Notes: generated by a model from the letters alone, not told the origin. 64,000 bases of DNA from Aestuariivivens sediminis (GCF_022662105.1 NZ_JAKMCP010000002.1:558001-622000); one strand, 5' to 3'; counted from the stretch's first letter, positions 53,519 through 62,954 are shown. Made by a program: numbers and translations.

Positions 53519-54397
53519 TTACCAGTCTTTTTCACTTTTAACCTTTATGCCTTTTTGCTTTTCCTCATTAATTTTTTCCTGAACTTTTTGTTCCTGATTG
53601 TTCATGGCTTCCAACAAACTTTTTACTTGCTGAGGAGATAACTGACCCGGCTGGGGTTTTGGCTGCTGTTGTTCCTGCGGTTCTTGGTCTCCTTCCTTAC
53701 CCTTGTCCTGTTTTTCATCCTTAGGCTCACCACTTTCATCCTTTTGATCTTCACCCTCTTTCTTTTCTTCTTCGTTTTGATCTTTTTTATCGTCTTTATT
53801 ATCTCCCTCTTGATCTTTCTTATCTTGTTGATCCTGCTGCTGATCCTTATTTTCTTCGTTTTGATCTTGATCCTTTTTATCGTCTTCGTTTTGGTCCTGC
53901 TGATCTTTTTGTTGCTCGGCACAAATTTTCGCCAGTCCCAGGTTGTAGCGCGTCTCATCGTCTGAAGGGTCATTTCTCAAAGCATTTTTATAGGCTTCAA
54001 CTGCTTCTTGACATTTTTTATTTTGCATCAAAATGTTACCAATGTTATGATAAGCCCGGTGTTTTTCTAATTTCGACGTAGCATGCTTAATGGCAAGCTG
54101 CTGCCGAAATAATGCTTCTTCATAATTCCCCTTTTCATAATATGAATTGCCTAAATTGTAATTGCCAATAACCGTTGATGGTTGTTCTGAAATCGCTTTT
54201 CTGTACGCCATCTCGGCCTTAATAAAGTCTTCGTCATACAACTTATTGCCCTCATAAACATAGTTATTAGCCTTTTTCATGGCTAATTTTTCAACTTGGT
54301 CTCCTTTTTCTTGAGCAATAAAAATGCCCGTAACAAACAGAAAAGCCACCATAATGGTGCATTTCACAGGTCTAAAGTTTATCAATGCGCTTTTCAT
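53519..54397 (-). CDS. batC: BatC-like TPR protein with Asp/Gln/Lys-rich tail
   Basis: 292 aa. A signal peptide (TIMVAFLFVTGIFIAQ) precedes TPR repeats at ~45-165 (AEMAYRKAISEQPSTVIGNYNLGNSYYEKGNYEEALFRQQLAI, HRAYHNIGNILMQNKKCQEAVEAYKNALRNDPSDDETRYNLGLA). Residues ~170-250 are a low-complexity region made of Asp, Gln, Glu, Lys and Asn that is probably disordered. A proline/glutamine stretch and the final helix LSPQQVKSLLEAMNNQEQKVQEKINEEKQK end the protein. This is the typical BatC plan; the last helix is conserved in the family and probably mediates contact with BatB or BatA. The low-complexity DNA produces long false frames on other strands. Confidence 0.88.
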   Translation of the reverse strand: MKSALINFRPVKCTIMVAFLFVTGIFIAQEKGDQVEKLAMKKANNYVYEGNKLYDEDFIKAEMAYRKAISEQPSTVIGNYNLGNSYYEKGNYEEALFRQQLAIKHATSKLEKHRAYHNIGNILMQNKKCQEAVEAYKNALRNDPSDDETRYNLGLAKICAEQQKDQQDQNEDDKKDQDQNEENKDQQQDQQDKKDQEGDNKDDKKDQNEEEKKEGEDQKDESGEPKDEKQDKGKEGDQEPQEQQQPKPQPGQLSPQQVKSLLEAMNNQEQKVQEKINEEKQKGIKVKSEKDW

Positions 54398-54506
54398 TTT
54401 TAAAAATCGTCTTAACCAATATATAAAACCGCTGTTCTTTGTTAGTTAAAATATTTATAAATTATTCTCTTAAATCTATATATTGAGATTTCCATTTTAG
54501 AGGAAA

Positions 54507-55541
54507 CTAAAGGTTTTCATTAAATAAATTCAATTTTTTTAACCAGGCTGTTTTTCGCTCCAAAAGAAAAATATCCAACACTAAAAAGAAAATAGCAAAC
54601 CCTAAAAACCACTGAAATTGGTCTTTAAAATCTGAAAACTGTTTCGCCTCAAATTCAGTTTTATCCATATTGCTTAATATCTCCCTTATAGCTTCAACAA
54701 CATCATTAGTGCTTTTGCCATTGATATAAGCCCCATTAGCTTCCCTGGCTATATTTTGGAGGGTTTCTTCATTTAATTTTGTGATGACGGTTTCTCCTTC
54801 AATATTTTTTTTATAACTCACCACAATACCATTTTTTTTCTCAGGGATAGGACTGCCTTTTGCATCTCCAACCCCTATTGTAAAAATACGAATCCCTTCA
54901 TCATGAGCTTCCCTAGCCACTGCTGCAGCTTCTTCACTGTGATCCTCTCCATCTGATATAATAATTAAAACACGATTGGTCTGCTCTTCATCATCATAAT
55001 AGGTCTTAGCCAATTTAATAGCCTCATTAATAGCGGTCCCTTGAGAAGAAAGCATATCCGTATTCATATTCTGCAAAAACATTTTTGCTGCAGCATAATC
55101 TGTGGTAATAGGTAATTGTGGAAAAGCCCTTCCGGCATAAGCAATAATTCCAATGCGGTCACTAGCCAAATTATTAATGATTTGAATTACCAGTTGCTTT
55201 GCCTTTTCTAACCGATTGGGAGCTATATCTTCGGCCAGCATACTTTTTGAAACATCTACAGCAAAAACAATATCTACACCTTCTCGCTTTACGGTCTCCA
55301 GTTTTGTTCCGACTTTAGGATTTACCATGGCAATAGCTATACAGGCAAAGACAAAGCAAATCACCACCAATTTCAATACCGATTTAAAAACGGATTTATT
55401 GGGGCTTAACCTTTTTAATAAGGCTCTGTCGGCAAACTTCTTTTGAACTCTATGTTTCCAGATCTGTAGAATTAAAAAGCACAACACCATAATAGGAATG
55501 ACCCCTAAAATCCAAAACCATATTTTCTCTTCTAATTGCAT
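54507..55541 (-). CDS. batB: BatB, von Willebrand factor A domain membrane protein
   Basis: 344 aa. Two N-terminal membrane segments (FWILGVIPIMVLCFLILQIW, LVVICFVFACIAIAM), then a VWA domain from about residue 85. VFAVDVSKSMLAEDIAPNRLEKAKQLV carries the MIDAS D-x-S-x-S motif, RAFPQLPITTDYAAAKMFLQNMNTDMLSSQGTAI its Thr, and RVLIIISDGEDHSEE its Asp. A C-terminal membrane helix (FQWFLGFAIFFLVLDIFLL) follows. The metal-binding VWA surface should contact partner Bat proteins or be remodelled by MoxR ATPase. It follows batA by 52 bp. Confidence 0.92.
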   Translation of the reverse strand: MQLEEKIWFWILGVIPIMVLCFLILQIWKHRVQKKFADRALLKRLSPNKSVFKSVLKLVVICFVFACIAIAMVNPKVGTKLETVKREGVDIVFAVDVSKSMLAEDIAPNRLEKAKQLVIQIINNLASDRIGIIAYAGRAFPQLPITTDYAAAKMFLQNMNTDMLSSQGTAINEAIKLAKTYYDDEEQTNRVLIIISDGEDHSEEAAAVAREAHDEGIRIFTIGVGDAKGSPIPEKKNGIVVSYKKNIEGETVITKLNEETLQNIAREANGAYINGKSTNDVVEAIREILSNMDKTEFEAKQFSDFKDQFQWFLGFAIFFLVLDIFLLERKTAWLKKLNLFNENL

Positions 55542-55593
55542 CCTATAAAAATTCCAATTTTAAAACGCTTAAATCAATCTATTTTATCCGTTT

Positions 55594-56598
55594 TTACACA
55601 AAACTTCTAAAAATGGTAAATCGCAATAATAATTCCATAAATAATATGAGTCCGGCCAATAAAACCAAAGGCCTATACTTCTCTTCGTAATTATAAAACT
55701 TGAATTCTTCAATTTCTGTCTTCTCAAGTTTATTGATTTCATTATAAATCTCTTCCAATTTCTTGTTATTGGTTGCCCTAAAATATTTACCTCCGGTAAC
55801 ATCGGCTATTTCTTTTAAAAGATCCTCATCTATTTCCACTTGAATCCTACTGTATTGAAAGTCCCCATTTGGAAGTCTTGCTACCGGTGAGAGTGCCATG
55901 CCATTGGTCCCCAATCCAATAGTATAAGTTTTAATACCGTATTCTACCGCCAATTCACTGGCTATTCTTGGATCTATAAAGCCCGAATTATTCACGCCAT
56001 CTGTAAGCAAAATGATAACCTTACTCTTCGCCTTGCTATCCTTTAATCTGTTCACTGCAGTGGCTAATCCCATCCCTATAGCCGTTCCATCCTCTATGAC
56101 ATTGTTATATTTTATACTGTTTAAGGAACGGAGGACTATGGCTTTATCACTGGTAATTGGTGTTTTTGTATAACTTTCACCGGCATATTCTACTAACCCA
56201 ATTCTATCGTTTGGCCTGTTTTTTATAAAACTGGCCGCCACTTTTTTTAAGGCCTCCAATCTATTTGGTGATAAGTCTTTAGCCAACATACTTCCCGATA
56301 CATCAATAGCCATAACAATGTCTATTCCACGGGTTGTTTTTGTTTTTGTTGACACATCCACCGTTTGTGGTCTTGCCAAGGCCGTGATTAAAAGGATCAA
56401 CACTAAAAGCCTAAGGATGAACAAACCATGTTTTAATTTTGGAAGCCATGAGTTTGTAACTTTAAATCCTTTTAAGCTCGAAATCTTAAGTTCAGAAGTT
56501 TGTTTTTTCCGATTTAATATATACCATAAAATCACCAATGGTAATATTAACATAACCCAAAAAAACTCCTTATTTACAAACTCAATGTTTTCTAACAT
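55594..56598 (-). CDS. batA: BatA, von Willebrand factor A domain membrane protein
   Basis: 334 aa. Layout as BatB: N-terminal helices (FFWVMLILPLVILWYIL, LFILRLLVLILLITALARP), VWA domain with VMAIDVSGSMLAKDLSPNRLEALK (D-x-S-x-S) and VIILLTDGVNNSG, and a C-terminal helix (YRPLVLLAGLILFMELLLRFTIF). It forms the second VWA subunit of the Bat complex in the inner membrane. Its start codon overlaps the stop of the gene upstream, showing translational coupling. Confidence 0.92.
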   Translation of the reverse strand: MLENIEFVNKEFFWVMLILPLVILWYILNRKKQTSELKISSLKGFKVTNSWLPKLKHGLFILRLLVLILLITALARPQTVDVSTKTKTTRGIDIVMAIDVSGSMLAKDLSPNRLEALKKVAASFIKNRPNDRIGLVEYAGESYTKTPITSDKAIVLRSLNSIKYNNVIEDGTAIGMGLATAVNRLKDSKAKSKVIILLTDGVNNSGFIDPRIASELAVEYGIKTYTIGLGTNGMALSPVARLPNGDFQYSRIQVEIDEDLLKEIADVTGGKYFRATNNKKLEEIYNEINKLEKTEIEEFKFYNYEEKYRPLVLLAGLILFMELLLRFTIFRSFV

Positions 56599-58259
56599 TA
56601 TTCTGTTATCGGTTTAAGTTCAACTGAATTTAAAATACGATCTATTATAGCATCGGCATAAACATCGTTAACGGGGTAGGTTAACATGATTTGTTGCAAT
56701 ACATTTTCTGATGTGAAATGTAAAAATATATAATTGGCTTCAACATGATTTCCAGTTTTAAGACCATCAAATCTGAAAGTTCCATAGGTTTTAATCCCCT
56801 CAGCTCCATTGGGGGTAACAAACTTATCGCTCAATGTTACAATATCTTTTGCGCCTTGCGCCTCTAACCCCTTTAAGCTGCCTTCAATCGATTTTTCAAT
56901 ATCAATTCCCCCTTCAGGTGCCTGGCCATATAATGTGGTATTCACTGCTACACTAAACTCATCCATCAATGTACCGTATATGAACGATGTTGTATTCACT
57001 GAACCTTTATAATCCTCAGGAATTGGCAATTCAAAACGTCTCAACACTTTGGGCGTTGATAGGGTCACTGGTGGAAATCCATACTGACTGGTAACCCAGT
57101 CCCCTTCCAATAGTTCTTTGCTATCATGTCCAATAATGGTGTCCTTAACATAAGTAAATCCATATTTAAGCGAAAATCCGGTGAAAGTCAGCATGAGAAT
57201 AACTATCCCTATTGCAGAAGTAATAATAATTTTACGACGCTTTTTCCTTTTCTCCAGGGCTTCCCTATATTTTTCATCCAAAAGCTTCTCCTCTTCTGTA
57301 GGTTCAGGCAGCACTTCCTTGACATGGTCAATCTCAGCATCAATGGTATTACGATCCAACTCAGCTAAGGCTGTATTTGGTGCAGATTTGGCAAATTTTA
57401 CCAAATCAGCACGTTTTAAAATACGCTCAATATTTTCTATGGTGTTCGGGCTCAAATCAATTTGATGGCCTTCCTTAAGTAACCGTAACCTCTCAATCAA
57501 TTCATCTGTTGTACTTTCCAGAGAATGGTCATATACTTTTTCATCCAAGTATTTCCTGATGATAAGAGTCAGTTCGGAATAATACGCCTTTAATTCAGAT
57601 TGCTCCAAATAATGGCTTTCATCTAATTTTTTTAGAGCTAGTTTTGCACGGTCATAAGGTGGCAACATAGCAATTTTTTCATCTTCGGTTAAAGGCTTTT
57701 GCCGCCAAATAAACCAATACAGTAAAAATGCAATTACACCAATTAAAAGAATAATTAATAATACATATTTCCACCAGTCACCTGCTGTTTTCCTGACATC
57801 AATAATGGGCTTAATATCGTATAACCCTTGCTTGGTTGTGTCGACTGCCACATTATGCACAACAACCTTTATGGAATCGGTGAAAAAGGTCTTATCACCT
57901 ATCCGTATTTTCTGTCTTGGAATAGTATAAGCTCCCGAATCAAACTGGGTTAATCCATATTTTTTGATCAGCTTATAATTATTATTACTTCTTATGGTAT
58001 CTGCGTTATAAGACTCGATCATTTCCAAAGGTGAAAACGTTTGTCCTTCTGAAAACACCACTAAACTTGAAGTATCAACCTCAACCTGGATTTCATATGT
58101 GATCTGTTCCCCTATTTTGACCACAGTGGAATCTATAGAGGAGGTTACTTGCGAAAAAGATAAAAACGAAAACAAAAAAAGAGTCTTAGCAAAAAAAACC
58201 GCTGGAGAAAGACCGATGATGGAAGTTCTTATTCTAAAAATTCGATAATCGTAATTCAT
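56598..58259 (-). CDS. Bat-operon membrane protein between DUF58 and BatA
   Basis: 553 aa. A signal peptide is near residues 20-37 (FFAKTLFLFSFLSFSQ). An Ig-like domain (STVVKIGEQITYEIQVEVDTSSLVVFSEGQTFSPLEMIES) resembles BatD. A membrane helix (WWKYVLLIILLIGVIAFLLYWFI) is followed by a cytoplasmic helical region (PYDRAKLALKKLDESHYLEQSELKAYYSELTLIIRKYLDEKVYDHSLESTTDELIERL). A second helix (IIITSAIGIVILMLTFTGFSL) leads to a last beta-rich domain outside. Flavobacteriia carry this protein at this operon position; it lacks a common symbol. Probably an assembly partner of BatA and BatB. Coupled to batA by a one-base overlap and 7 bp after the DUF58 gene. Confidence 0.8.
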   Translation of the reverse strand: MNYDYRIFRIRTSIIGLSPAVFFAKTLFLFSFLSFSQVTSSIDSTVVKIGEQITYEIQVEVDTSSLVVFSEGQTFSPLEMIESYNADTIRSNNNYKLIKKYGLTQFDSGAYTIPRQKIRIGDKTFFTDSIKVVVHNVAVDTTKQGLYDIKPIIDVRKTAGDWWKYVLLIILLIGVIAFLLYWFIWRQKPLTEDEKIAMLPPYDRAKLALKKLDESHYLEQSELKAYYSELTLIIRKYLDEKVYDHSLESTTDELIERLRLLKEGHQIDLSPNTIENIERILKRADLVKFAKSAPNTALAELDRNTIDAEIDHVKEVLPEPTEEEKLLDEKYREALEKRKKRRKIIITSAIGIVILMLTFTGFSLKYGFTYVKDTIIGHDSKELLEGDWVTSQYGFPPVTLSTPKVLRRFELPIPEDYKGSVNTTSFIYGTLMDEFSVAVNTTLYGQAPEGGIDIEKSIEGSLKGLEAQGAKDIVTLSDKFVTPNGAEGIKTYGTFRFDGLKTGNHVEANYIFLHFTSENVLQQIMLTYPVNDVYADAIIDRILNSVELKPITE

Positions 58260-58266
58260 AACCGTT

Positions 58267-59133
58267 TTATCCTCTTTGTTTAAAATAACCCAACAGTTTT
58301 TTTACATAGCTTTCATCTACTCTACAATCGATGGTTCCTGCCCCAGAACGCGAAAAACAGTCTTTAAAATAATTGACTTTATTACGATAAAACTTTTCAT
58401 AGTTAAGGCGTACTCTTTTAGAAGCGGTATTCACCAACATTAATTCTCCAGATTCCTCATCTTGCATTTGTACCATGCCTAGGTTGGGTATTGCCTCTTC
58501 GCGTTGATCGTAAACACGTATTCCCGTTACATCATGTTTACCCGAAACAATTTTCATGGTATGCTCATAATCATCAACCATAAAATCTGACAATACAAAA
58601 ACAATAGCCTTTTTTTTCATCACATTAGACAGGAACTTAAGTGCCTCGGTCAAATTGGTTTTTTTACTTATAGGTTCAAACTCAATCAATTCACGAATAA
58701 TTCGCAAGACGTGTGATCGTCCCTTTTTAGGAGGGATATACAGCTCCACCTGATCTGAAAAGAGGATTAACCCTATTTTATCATTGTTCTGAGTTGCTGA
58801 AAAGGCCAGAGTTGCTGCTATTTCAGTAACCACCTCATTCTTAAACTGCTCTGTAGTACCAAATAATTCAGACCCAGACACATCTACCATAAGCATCATG
58901 GTCAGCTCCCGTTCTTCTTCAAAAACCTTAACAAAGGGTTCATTATAACGTGCAGTGACGTTCCAATCTATATTCCGTACATCGTCACCATAATAATACT
59001 GTCTCACTTCACTAAAGGTCATACCACGTCCTTTAAAGGTCGAGTGGTACTCTCCTCCAAAGATATGATCGGACAACCGACGTGTCTTAATCTCAATTTT
59101 TCGTACTTTCTTTAGTAATTCTTTAGTATCCAT
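58267..59133 (-). CDS. DUF58 domain protein of the MoxR-Bat system
   Basis: 288 aa, cytoplasmic. GRGMTFSEVRQYYYGDDVRNIDWNVTARYNEPFVKVFEEERELTMMLMVDVSGSELFG contains the DUF58 signature (R-x-Y-x-x-G-D-D-x-R-x-I-D-W-x-x-x-A-R) and a degenerate VWA MIDAS (D-V-S-G-S). DKIGLILFSDQVELYIPPKKGRSHVLRIIREL and AIVFVLSDFMVDD follow. DUF58 proteins are regularly encoded next to MoxR ATPases and are thought to be adaptor or substrate proteins. It sits between moxR (73 bp upstream) and the 553-aa membrane protein. Confidence 0.92.
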   Translation of the reverse strand: MDTKELLKKVRKIEIKTRRLSDHIFGGEYHSTFKGRGMTFSEVRQYYYGDDVRNIDWNVTARYNEPFVKVFEEERELTMMLMVDVSGSELFGTTEQFKNEVVTEIAATLAFSATQNNDKIGLILFSDQVELYIPPKKGRSHVLRIIRELIEFEPISKKTNLTEALKFLSNVMKKKAIVFVLSDFMVDDYEHTMKIVSGKHDVTGIRVYDQREEAIPNLGMVQMQDEESGELMLVNTASKRVRLNYEKFYRNKVNYFKDCFSRSGAGTIDCRVDESYVKKLLGYFKQRG

Positions 59134-59206
59134 GTCTTAATTTTCGATAGTAGATTTATGATTTACGATTTATAAATCGCCTTTCAAAATTCTAAAATCT
59201 GAAAGT

Positions 59207-60211
59207 CTATGGTACTTCTATTTCATTCACGATTTTATTAATGATGTCTTCCGAAGTTACATTTTCGGCTTCGGCCTCGTACGTAATACCTATTCTGTGT
59301 CTTAATACATCGTGCACAACTGCACGGACATCCTCAGGGATAACATAACCACGACGTTTAATAAAAGCATAACATTTAGCGGCATTAGCCAAATTGATAC
59401 TTCCGCGAGGTGACGCTCCAAAAGATATTAATGGTTTTAAATCGGCAAGTTTATATTGTTCAGGATAACGTGTAGCGAAGATAATATCCAAAATATATTT
59501 TTCAATCTTTTCATCCATGTAAACCCCTCTAACGGCGCTTTGTGCATTTAAAATTTGCTTAAGGGAGACTACGGGGTTCACCTTGTCCCAGGATCCTTTT
59601 AAATTGGCACGAATAATTAACTGCTCTTCATTCAATTTCGGATAATCAATAACGGTTTTTAGCATGAAACGGTCTACCTGGGCCTCGGGCAATGGATAAG
59701 TTCCTTCCTGTTCTACAGGGTTTTGCGTAGCCATAACCAAAAATGGTTTATCTAAAATAAAAGTTTCGTCACCAATAGTCACCTGTTTTTCCTGCATGGC
59801 CTCAAGTAATGCGGATTGTACTTTGGCTGGTGCTCTGTTAATCTCATCGGCCAAAACAAAATTTGCGAAAATAGGCCCTTTCTTTATTGAAAAATCATTG
59901 GCTTTAATGTTATAGATTAGGGTTCCCGTAACATCTGCAGGCAATAAATCCGGCGTAAACTGAATACGACTGAAACTACCGTCAACAGCTTGTGCCAGGG
60001 TATTTATAGCCAGAGTCTTTGCCAAACCGGGTACCCCCTCCAGCAAAATATGGCCTTGTCCCAATAACCCGATGAGCAACCGCTCCACCATGTGTTTTTG
60101 TCCTACAATAACTTTGTTCATTTCTAGCATAAGCAAATCAACAAAAGCACTTTCCTTTTCAATTTTCTCGTTAATCGTCTTAATATCAATTGTACTTGTA
60201 TCTTCCATCAT
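59207..60211 (-). CDS. moxR: MoxR-type AAA+ ATPase
   Basis: 334 aa. HILLEGVPGLAKTLAINTLAQ is Walker A. FANFVLADEINRAPAKVQSALLEAMQEKQVTIG is Walker B with the MoxR signature. FLVMATQNPVEQEGTYPLPEAQVDRFMLK holds sensor 1 and the arginine-finger region, and FGASPRGSINLANAAKCYAFIKRRGYVIPEDV is the lid. MoxR ATPases act as chaperones for metal-ion-binding VWA proteins, here presumably BatA and BatB. It is the first gene of the eight-gene operon moxR, DUF58, 553-aa protein, batA, batB, batC, batD, batE. Confidence 0.95.
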   Translation of the reverse strand: MMEDTSTIDIKTINEKIEKESAFVDLLMLEMNKVIVGQKHMVERLLIGLLGQGHILLEGVPGLAKTLAINTLAQAVDGSFSRIQFTPDLLPADVTGTLIYNIKANDFSIKKGPIFANFVLADEINRAPAKVQSALLEAMQEKQVTIGDETFILDKPFLVMATQNPVEQEGTYPLPEAQVDRFMLKTVIDYPKLNEEQLIIRANLKGSWDKVNPVVSLKQILNAQSAVRGVYMDEKIEKYILDIIFATRYPEQYKLADLKPLISFGASPRGSINLANAAKCYAFIKRRGYVIPEDVRAVVHDVLRHRIGITYEAEAENVTSEDIINKIVNEIEVP

Positions 60212-60341
60212 TTTTTAATATTTAAAAGCCCGAATATAGCATGCTTATTTGAGCATTGCAAATTGTTAAAATATTTCATTAAACGCTGTTAACAATAGGT
60301 TAAAATATAATTACAAATTTTAGGGCTTATGAAATACAAAA

Positions 60342-60373
60342 AAAAGAGCGAAACAAAAAAGTTTCGCTCTTTT
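60342..60373 (-). terminator. Terminator of the DUF4382 lipoprotein gene
   Basis: AAAAGAGCGAAAC (60342-60354) pairs with GTTTCGCTCTTTT (60361-60373), a 13-bp stem with an A6 loop. On the minus strand it is followed by a run of Ts. It lies 25 bp beyond the stop and separates this gene from moxR. Confidence 0.85.
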
Positions 60374-60397
60374 CATTTATTGTGTTTTTAAGGTGTA

Positions 60398-61489
60398 TTA
60401 GGCCTCGGCAACCAAGGTTGCATCAACTACCTCATCCTCATCAGGATCTATAGTTATGTCAAACTCCTGGGTCACATATCCTTCTGCAGAAATGGTCACA
60501 GTGTAATCGCCTGGCGCAACGTCTTCAATGAGATAATTTCCATCACCATCCGCTTCAACACTAGTTCCATCTGCATCATTGATTGCAACGGTAATGGTAA
60601 CACCCTCGGCAACTCCAGATATGGTACCGCTAATTGTTCCGGGTTTCAACATCAAGACAATAGGATCCATGGTTGTAATTTCACCATTCACAACAACTAT
60701 TCCCGTAGCACTACCCGCGGCATAATCGGAATTTTCATCGGTTGGTTCAGCCATAACCTCATAGGTTCCTGCAGGGACACCCCACAAGGCAAAGGCACCA
60801 GAATCATCGGTGTGAGCAGTAACAAGAAGCTCATCTTCCATCCCCTCATTAATTAAAACGGAGACCAAAGCCGGCAAGGCCTCCATAGGCTCGACCGTAC
60901 CTTCAATAATTCCAGAACTTACTTCAGCACTGGCGTATAGCACTGGTTTTAAAATAATATTACCAGAATTTCCAGCATGAACTATAGATTTTTCCACATC
61001 AAAATCTAAAACATAGTCATAAGTAAACCCTTCTTCAATCAACGCATCAATTTTAACTTTTAAACCTGATTGTTGGGCACTGGGTGTTTTTAAATCAAAG
61101 GTTTCGTCTTCATCACTTTCGTTTTTCATAACTATGGTATTCCCGTCTCCAAGCACCAACCGCATTTGACTCAATGTTCCTGCCGGAATTGGAAATCGAT
61201 CTACAAGCACTTTACTTATTCCCCCGGTAAAATCTAATAGATTAACGATTTCATTATTAGCTTCAAGAGACATCCACCCCTCTTCATCTTCAGTATCATC
61301 ATCCATCTTAATCATCACATCAACTATTTCCACGTTCACGGCTTCATAATCGCCCGGGGAATCCACCAATCTCACTGAAATTGTCGGAGCCAGGCTATTA
61401 GCACCGTCAGAGTTCGAATCCTTACAGGAAAATAAAAATGTTAAGACTAATAATGGAAGAATGAATTTAAAAATTTTTAACTTTTTCAT
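60398..61489 (-). CDS. DUF4382 lipoprotein with carboxypeptidase-regulatory-like repeats
   Basis: 363 aa from the start at 61489 (MKKLKIFKFILPLLVLTFLFSCKDSNSDG), which begins the lipoprotein signal; the open frame extends 14 codons further. Residues ~30-175 match DUF4382 (ISVRLVDSPGDYEAVNVEIVDVMIKM, VLVDRFPIPAGTLSQMRLVLGDGNTIVMK, LKTPSAQQSGLKVKIDALIEEGFTYDYVLDFDVEKSIV). Two carboxypeptidase-regulatory-like modules follow (IEGTVEPMEALPALVSVLIN...GAFALWGVPAGTYEVMAEP; ISGTISGVAEGVTITVAINDADGTSVEADGDGNYLIEDVAPGDYTVTISAEGY). It is very acidic and probably a Ca2+-rich surface adhesin or scaffold. Single-gene unit with its own terminator. Confidence 0.88.
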   Translation of the reverse strand: MKKLKIFKFILPLLVLTFLFSCKDSNSDGANSLAPTISVRLVDSPGDYEAVNVEIVDVMIKMDDDTEDEEGWMSLEANNEIVNLLDFTGGISKVLVDRFPIPAGTLSQMRLVLGDGNTIVMKNESDEDETFDLKTPSAQQSGLKVKIDALIEEGFTYDYVLDFDVEKSIVHAGNSGNIILKPVLYASAEVSSGIIEGTVEPMEALPALVSVLINEGMEDELLVTAHTDDSGAFALWGVPAGTYEVMAEPTDENSDYAAGSATGIVVVNGEITTMDPIVLMLKPGTISGTISGVAEGVTITVAINDADGTSVEADGDGNYLIEDVAPGDYTVTISAEGYVTQEFDITIDPDEDEVVDATLVAEA

Positions 61490-61738
61490 AGGTTTGAATA
61501 ATTTTTTAGTTACAAGAGTATTTACGAACAAAAAACAGTATTGGATTATTCGTTTACTGTTATAATTGCAATATTATGATAATAACTGCCACTTTAAAAG
61601 TTTAGTACGTGAACTACAAAAAAAAGTATGCAACGTGTACACCTTATCGACTAAACTCAATCTATTTTCGTTAAAAAATTAGCACTGTTCCAACATAACA
61701 TTTAATTTTATGGTAAAAATGTTTACTGGATTAGATTC

Positions 61739-62872
61739 ATGATTAACAAACGCTTACTTATAAAACACCTTTTGGCCCACAATGATGAAAACAGCTTTTA
61801 TGATAAAAAACGAAAAATAGATATAAGCTATAAAGAAGGGAAGGCTAAATTTTTAAAACATATCTGCGCACTCTCCAACAGTAACCCTAAAAACAACTCT
61901 TATATTGTTATCGGGGTTGAAGATGAAGATAATCGGATTATAGGCGTTGATTTTTTTGATGACAGTAAAATCCAAAACCTCATAAACGCTTATTTGAACA
62001 ATCCTCCAATCGTTCAATATGAAAATATTCCTTTTCCCCACTTATCAGACAACAGGGTTGTTGGATTGGTTACCATTAGGCCAAACCCTAAGATTACTTC
62101 ACTTAGAAAAAACATATGGAAATATTATGGTGGGTCTGTTTTTTTTAGGGAAGGAAGCATGAGTATGCCTAAGGTTTTTGACATTGAAGTGAAGGATATT
62201 AATTCCGCCATTGTTAGTGCCATAGAAAATAATGCCCAAAATAGCATTGAGCATACCCTGGATGGTGTTTTTGATTTTTTGGTTAAGCGCAAAGATTATA
62301 ATCCAAAATATAAAGTTTTTAAAGAATATTTTGTCGTATGCTGGGCCGGGCAAAAAAAAGTGGTTAAGGACGAAACATTTTACTCGCGAGTGGATATAGA
62401 GTTGATAAATGAGCAGGTGAAACTATTCTTTTCTGTATTAGATGAAGTATCGATTACCTTAGATGATAACAGCTTCAAAATAATTGAATATGTCAATTTG
62501 GGGCTTCAAAATACGAACAAGTATTATAAATTGGAAGAAACCATAATAAATTTTGAAGAAAATGCCAATTACAATATAGAGACCAAACTTTTGTTTGAAC
62601 CCCCTAAGTTTAACAGAAAAATGCTTTTCCATATTTATAATAACAATAACAGCATTTTAGAAAAACTTAAAAAGGGGCTTACCCTAACTAAATTTGAAGA
62701 AATTGATTTAAAAAATTTGCCAATAACCTATTTAATTTGTCATTTTAACATGTTCCCTGAAGCCATAGCAAAGCTTAATGAAGCTAAACCCTATTTAAGG
62801 TCTTACAGTACAGATCTTTATGATTTATACAAAGAATCTTTGCGGGTTTTAAGAAAAGTACAATACAATTAA
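61739..62872 (+). CDS. AlbA_2 (Schlafen-type) domain protein
   Basis: 377 aa, cytoplasmic. Residues ~20-150 fit the AlbA_2 / divergent AAA-4 family: DISYKEGKAKFLKHICALSNSNPKNNSYIVIGVEDEDNRIIGVDFFDD, then VGLVTIRPNPK, and FREGSMSMPKVFDIE near the end of the domain. The rest is a helical and beta region of unknown role (VFKEYFVVCWAGQKKVVKDETFYSRVDIELINEQVKLFFSVLDEV, LTKFEEIDLKNLPITYLICHFNMFPEAIAKLNEAKPYLRSYSTDLYDLY). The family occurs in transcription regulators and in some defence genes, but this one has no defence neighbours. Its promoter region is AT-rich without a clear -7 box. Moderate confidence in the domain call. Confidence 0.75.
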   Translation: MINKRLLIKHLLAHNDENSFYDKKRKIDISYKEGKAKFLKHICALSNSNPKNNSYIVIGVEDEDNRIIGVDFFDDSKIQNLINAYLNNPPIVQYENIPFPHLSDNRVVGLVTIRPNPKITSLRKNIWKYYGGSVFFREGSMSMPKVFDIEVKDINSAIVSAIENNAQNSIEHTLDGVFDFLVKRKDYNPKYKVFKEYFVVCWAGQKKVVKDETFYSRVDIELINEQVKLFFSVLDEVSITLDDNSFKIIEYVNLGLQNTNKYYKLEETIINFEENANYNIETKLLFEPPKFNRKMLFHIYNNNNSILEKLKKGLTLTKFEEIDLKNLPITYLICHFNMFPEAIAKLNEAKPYLRSYSTDLYDLYKESLRVLRKVQYN

Positions 62873-62954
62873 CTTAACGAAATGTTTTCATTAAATTAAC
62901 TTTTGTTAATTTATTTTTCCTACATTTGTTATGCTATTAATCTTTTATGATACG

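Noticed and set aside
53700-53910. CRISPR or tandem repeat array
   Set aside because: The repetitive look comes from short Asp/Gln/Lys codon runs in BatC. Units are not constant in length and there are no spacers.
53623-53973. Arg/Lys/Ile-rich 116-aa frame and an opposite hydrophobic 98-aa frame
   Set aside because: Both are shadows of the low-complexity Asp/Gln/Lys-rich tail of BatC, whose biased codons leave other frames open.
61739-62872. Schlafen-type defence gene
   Set aside because: No restriction, abortive-infection or phage-related neighbours are present, so a defence role is not supported by context.
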